DNA of 64,000 nt from UMGS1696 sp964623635 (lineage in GTDB: Bacteria > Bacillota > Clostridia > Oscillospirales > CAG-272): NCBI GenBank assembly GCA_964623635.1, contig CAZUUA010000003.1, positions 1 through 64,000 of the forward strand. Direction: 5' to 3'. A model generated the notes under the pieces. It ran no database searches. It saw only the letters and a program-made list of their open reading frames with translations, and was not told the DNA's origin. Shown one piece after another: positions 63,005 through 64,000 of the stretch; the stretch's first letter is position 1, and each line of letters opens with the position of its first letter. A program made the translations under genes and the position numbers.

Positions 63005-63079
63005 CCCGCCCTGAGGGATTTGAACCCACGACCATCGGAATCGGAATCCGGTACTCTATCCGGGCTGAGCTAAGGACGG
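63005..63079 (-). tRNA. tRNA-Arg (anticodon CCG)
   Basis: The 75-base gene on the - strand has acceptor CCGTCCT/AGGGCGG, D stem GCTC/GAGT, anticodon stem CCGGA/TCCGA with loop TTCCGAT (anticodon CCG) and T stem GTGGG/CCCTC. There is a C-A mismatch at pair 27-43 and a T-T mismatch in the T stem. Discriminator G; CCA is not encoded. It reads the Arg codon CGG. Confidence 0.9.
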
Positions 63080-63096
63080 TTTCTGTCAGCTCTAAT

Positions 63097-63125
63097 AGTA
63101 TACCACATCCATCCGCATTTGTCAA
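63097..63125 (-). promoter_or_regulatory. Promoter of tRNA-Arg
   Basis: On the - strand TTGACA (63120-63125) and TATACT (63097-63102) have a 17-base spacer that differs from the tRNA-Lys spacer at only two positions. Confidence 0.85.
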
Positions 63126-63214
63126 GAGGTTTTTGAAAGTTTTAGAAGATTTTCTCAAAAAATCCTTGCATATGGCAGAGCGATATTTGTTGTAGAACCA
63201 TGCAGTGCAGTCAC

Positions 63215-63243
63215 TTGACAGACGAACAAATATATGATATACT
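63215..63243 (+). promoter_or_regulatory. Promoter of the GNAT acetyltransferase gene
   Basis: TTGACA (63215-63220) and TATACT (63238-63243) have a 17-base spacer. The gene starts at 63291. Confidence 0.75.
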
Positions 63244-63290
63244 ATGCGCAATACAACTATGTGCGGTACATATGTTTATGGAGATGCCTT

Positions 63291-63899
63291 ATGCCCTATT
63301 GCTTTGATCCTTCTGCAGCTGTAGCTGTGGTGAACAACGACCCATACGAAAGCTGTCCTGTTTTCGAGAACGCAAGGTATCGCTTGCGCCTGGTCAACAT
63401 GGACGACGCTGTCGATCTGTTGACCGTCTACAGTGACCCAGCCGTTTGGCCCCTGCTCAATTCCGACAATTGTAACAGCGATTTTCACTTTACCACAGTC
63501 GATGAAATGGCAGGCTACATCCGTGCCTGGCTGGACGAATATGCGAAACGGTACTATATTCGCTTCAGCATCATCGATCGCACCTGCGAAAAAGCCATTG
63601 GCACCATCGAGCTGTTCAGTCGAGAAGCGGAGGATTTCTTTACCGATTGCGGTATGCTGCGATTGGATCTACACCGGACGCACGAGAATGTATCTGCCGT
63701 AACGGATATCCTACAATTGCTTCTGCCACACACATTTTCCCTGTTTCATTGCCACATGATCGCCACAAAGGTGCCGCCGATTGCCACAGAACGGCAGAAA
63801 GCATTGAAACGGCTGGGGTTTACAGCGACCAACGAAATGCTCGTTGGCGGTCATGATGGCAAGCGATATGGCGATTATTTTGTATTGTTTACATCATAA
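63291..63899 (+). CDS. GNAT-family N-acetyltransferase
   Basis: The 202-residue protein resembles RimJ/RimL-type acetyltransferases: YRLRLVNMDDAVDLLTVYSD, then YYIRFSIIDRTCEKAIGTIE, and a late ATERQKALKRLGFTATN. The acetyl-CoA pyrophosphate loop (normally Q/R-x-x-G-x-G/A) is not clear, so activity is less certain than fold. The acceptor is unknown. GGAG precedes the start at 63291, and a strong terminator follows. Confidence 0.75.
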   Translation: MPYCFDPSAAVAVVNNDPYESCPVFENARYRLRLVNMDDAVDLLTVYSDPAVWPLLNSDNCNSDFHFTTVDEMAGYIRAWLDEYAKRYYIRFSIIDRTCEKAIGTIELFSREAEDFFTDCGMLRLDLHRTHENVSAVTDILQLLLPHTFSLFHCHMIATKVPPIATERQKALKRLGFTATNEMLVGGHDGKRYGDYFVLFTS

Positions 63900-63906
63900 C
63901 CACACA

Positions 63907-63942
63907 AAAAGCAGGCGCTCATGGGAACACCTGCTTTTGTTA
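63907..63942. terminator. Terminator between the GNAT gene and the convergent partial gene
   Basis: AAAAGCAGG (63907-63915) pairs with CCTGCTTTT (63930-63938), with A- and T-runs on either side allowing use in both directions. Confidence 0.85.
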
Positions 63943-63962
63943 TTTCTATGTAGAAAATACGA

Positions 63963-64000
63963 TTACAGCTTTGCCAGAGACTGCTCCAGGTCGGCGATGA
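63963..64000 (-). CDS. C-terminus of a gene running off the window
   Basis: On the - strand the last codons read IADLEQSLAKL then TAA at 63963-63965. Endings of the form IADLxQAL are common in O-acetylhomoserine sulfhydrylases and related PLP enzymes of Cys/Met metabolism, so that is a guess. Only eleven codons are visible. The terminator at 63907-63942 fits a gene ending here. Confidence 0.4.
   Translation of the reverse strand, partial: IADLEQSLAKL

Noticed and set aside
1..64000. CRISPR array, prophage or insertion sequence
   Set aside because: No regular spaced repeats, integrase, transposase or phage structural genes were seen.

Overview
The window reads as chromosomal DNA of an endospore-forming, anaerobic member of the Clostridia, probably an Oscillospiraceae/Ruminococcaceae-like gut commensal. 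The evidence is a complete spoIIIA operon (AA to AH), spoIIID, a glycyl-radical enzyme, formate-THF ligase, type III pantothenate kinase, an archaeal-type prolyl-tRNA synthetase and several glycosidases. Species assignment is inference. Promoters are very regular: TTGACA-like and TATAAT-like boxes with a 17-base spacer occur more than a dozen times. No prophage, insertion sequence or CRISPR array was seen.

Layout. 1-10 kb is a catabolic island. A solute-binding lipoprotein, an intact glycyl-radical enzyme and a decayed second glycyl-radical enzyme lie on the - strand, divergent from an AraC regulator and an SGNH hydrolase. A second solute-binding lipoprotein with a FAD oxidoreductase follows. 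10-19 kb holds a RadC-like protein without metal ligands, PcrA helicase, prolyl-tRNA synthetase, a SEDS glycosyltransferase and a GH38 mannosidase. 19-30 kb is transporter-rich: a MarR-controlled heterodimeric ABC exporter is convergent with an operon of two ABC exporters carrying N-terminal PH-like and zinc-ribbon regions with a DUF1854 protein between them. Upstream of that operon is a duplicated JAMM (RadC-like) protein.

30-37 kb has a GH106-like hydrolase, a MoxR/DUF58/membrane-protein module and a D-Ala-D-Ala carboxypeptidase. 37-46 kb has pgi, a small P-loop protein, a Cys-rich protein, a sugar nucleotidyltransferase, galE, galM, a GH127-like glycosidase and spoIIID. 46-51 kb has coaX with a pantothenate-type ECF S component behind a structured leader, a flavodoxin-like protein, ylxM-ffh and rpsP-khpA. 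51-56 kb is spoIIIA on the - strand. 56-60 kb holds a cytidylate-kinase-like protein and the fhs-tsaE-tsaB-rpiB operon. 60-64 kb holds tRNA-Lys, an unusual metallophosphoesterase/TIM-barrel/PHP fusion, a small broken gene, tRNA-Arg, a GNAT acetyltransferase and the tail of a further gene.

How it fits together: the genes describe a sugar- and glycan-scavenging spore former (mannosidase, GH106-like, GH127-like, Leloir enzymes, pgi) with vitamin salvage, envelope synthesis and several exporters. The items most worth a second look are the DUF1854/dual-ABC operon, the three-domain fusion, the duplicated JAMM protein, the structured leader before coaX-panT, and the decay of one of two tandem glycyl-radical enzymes.
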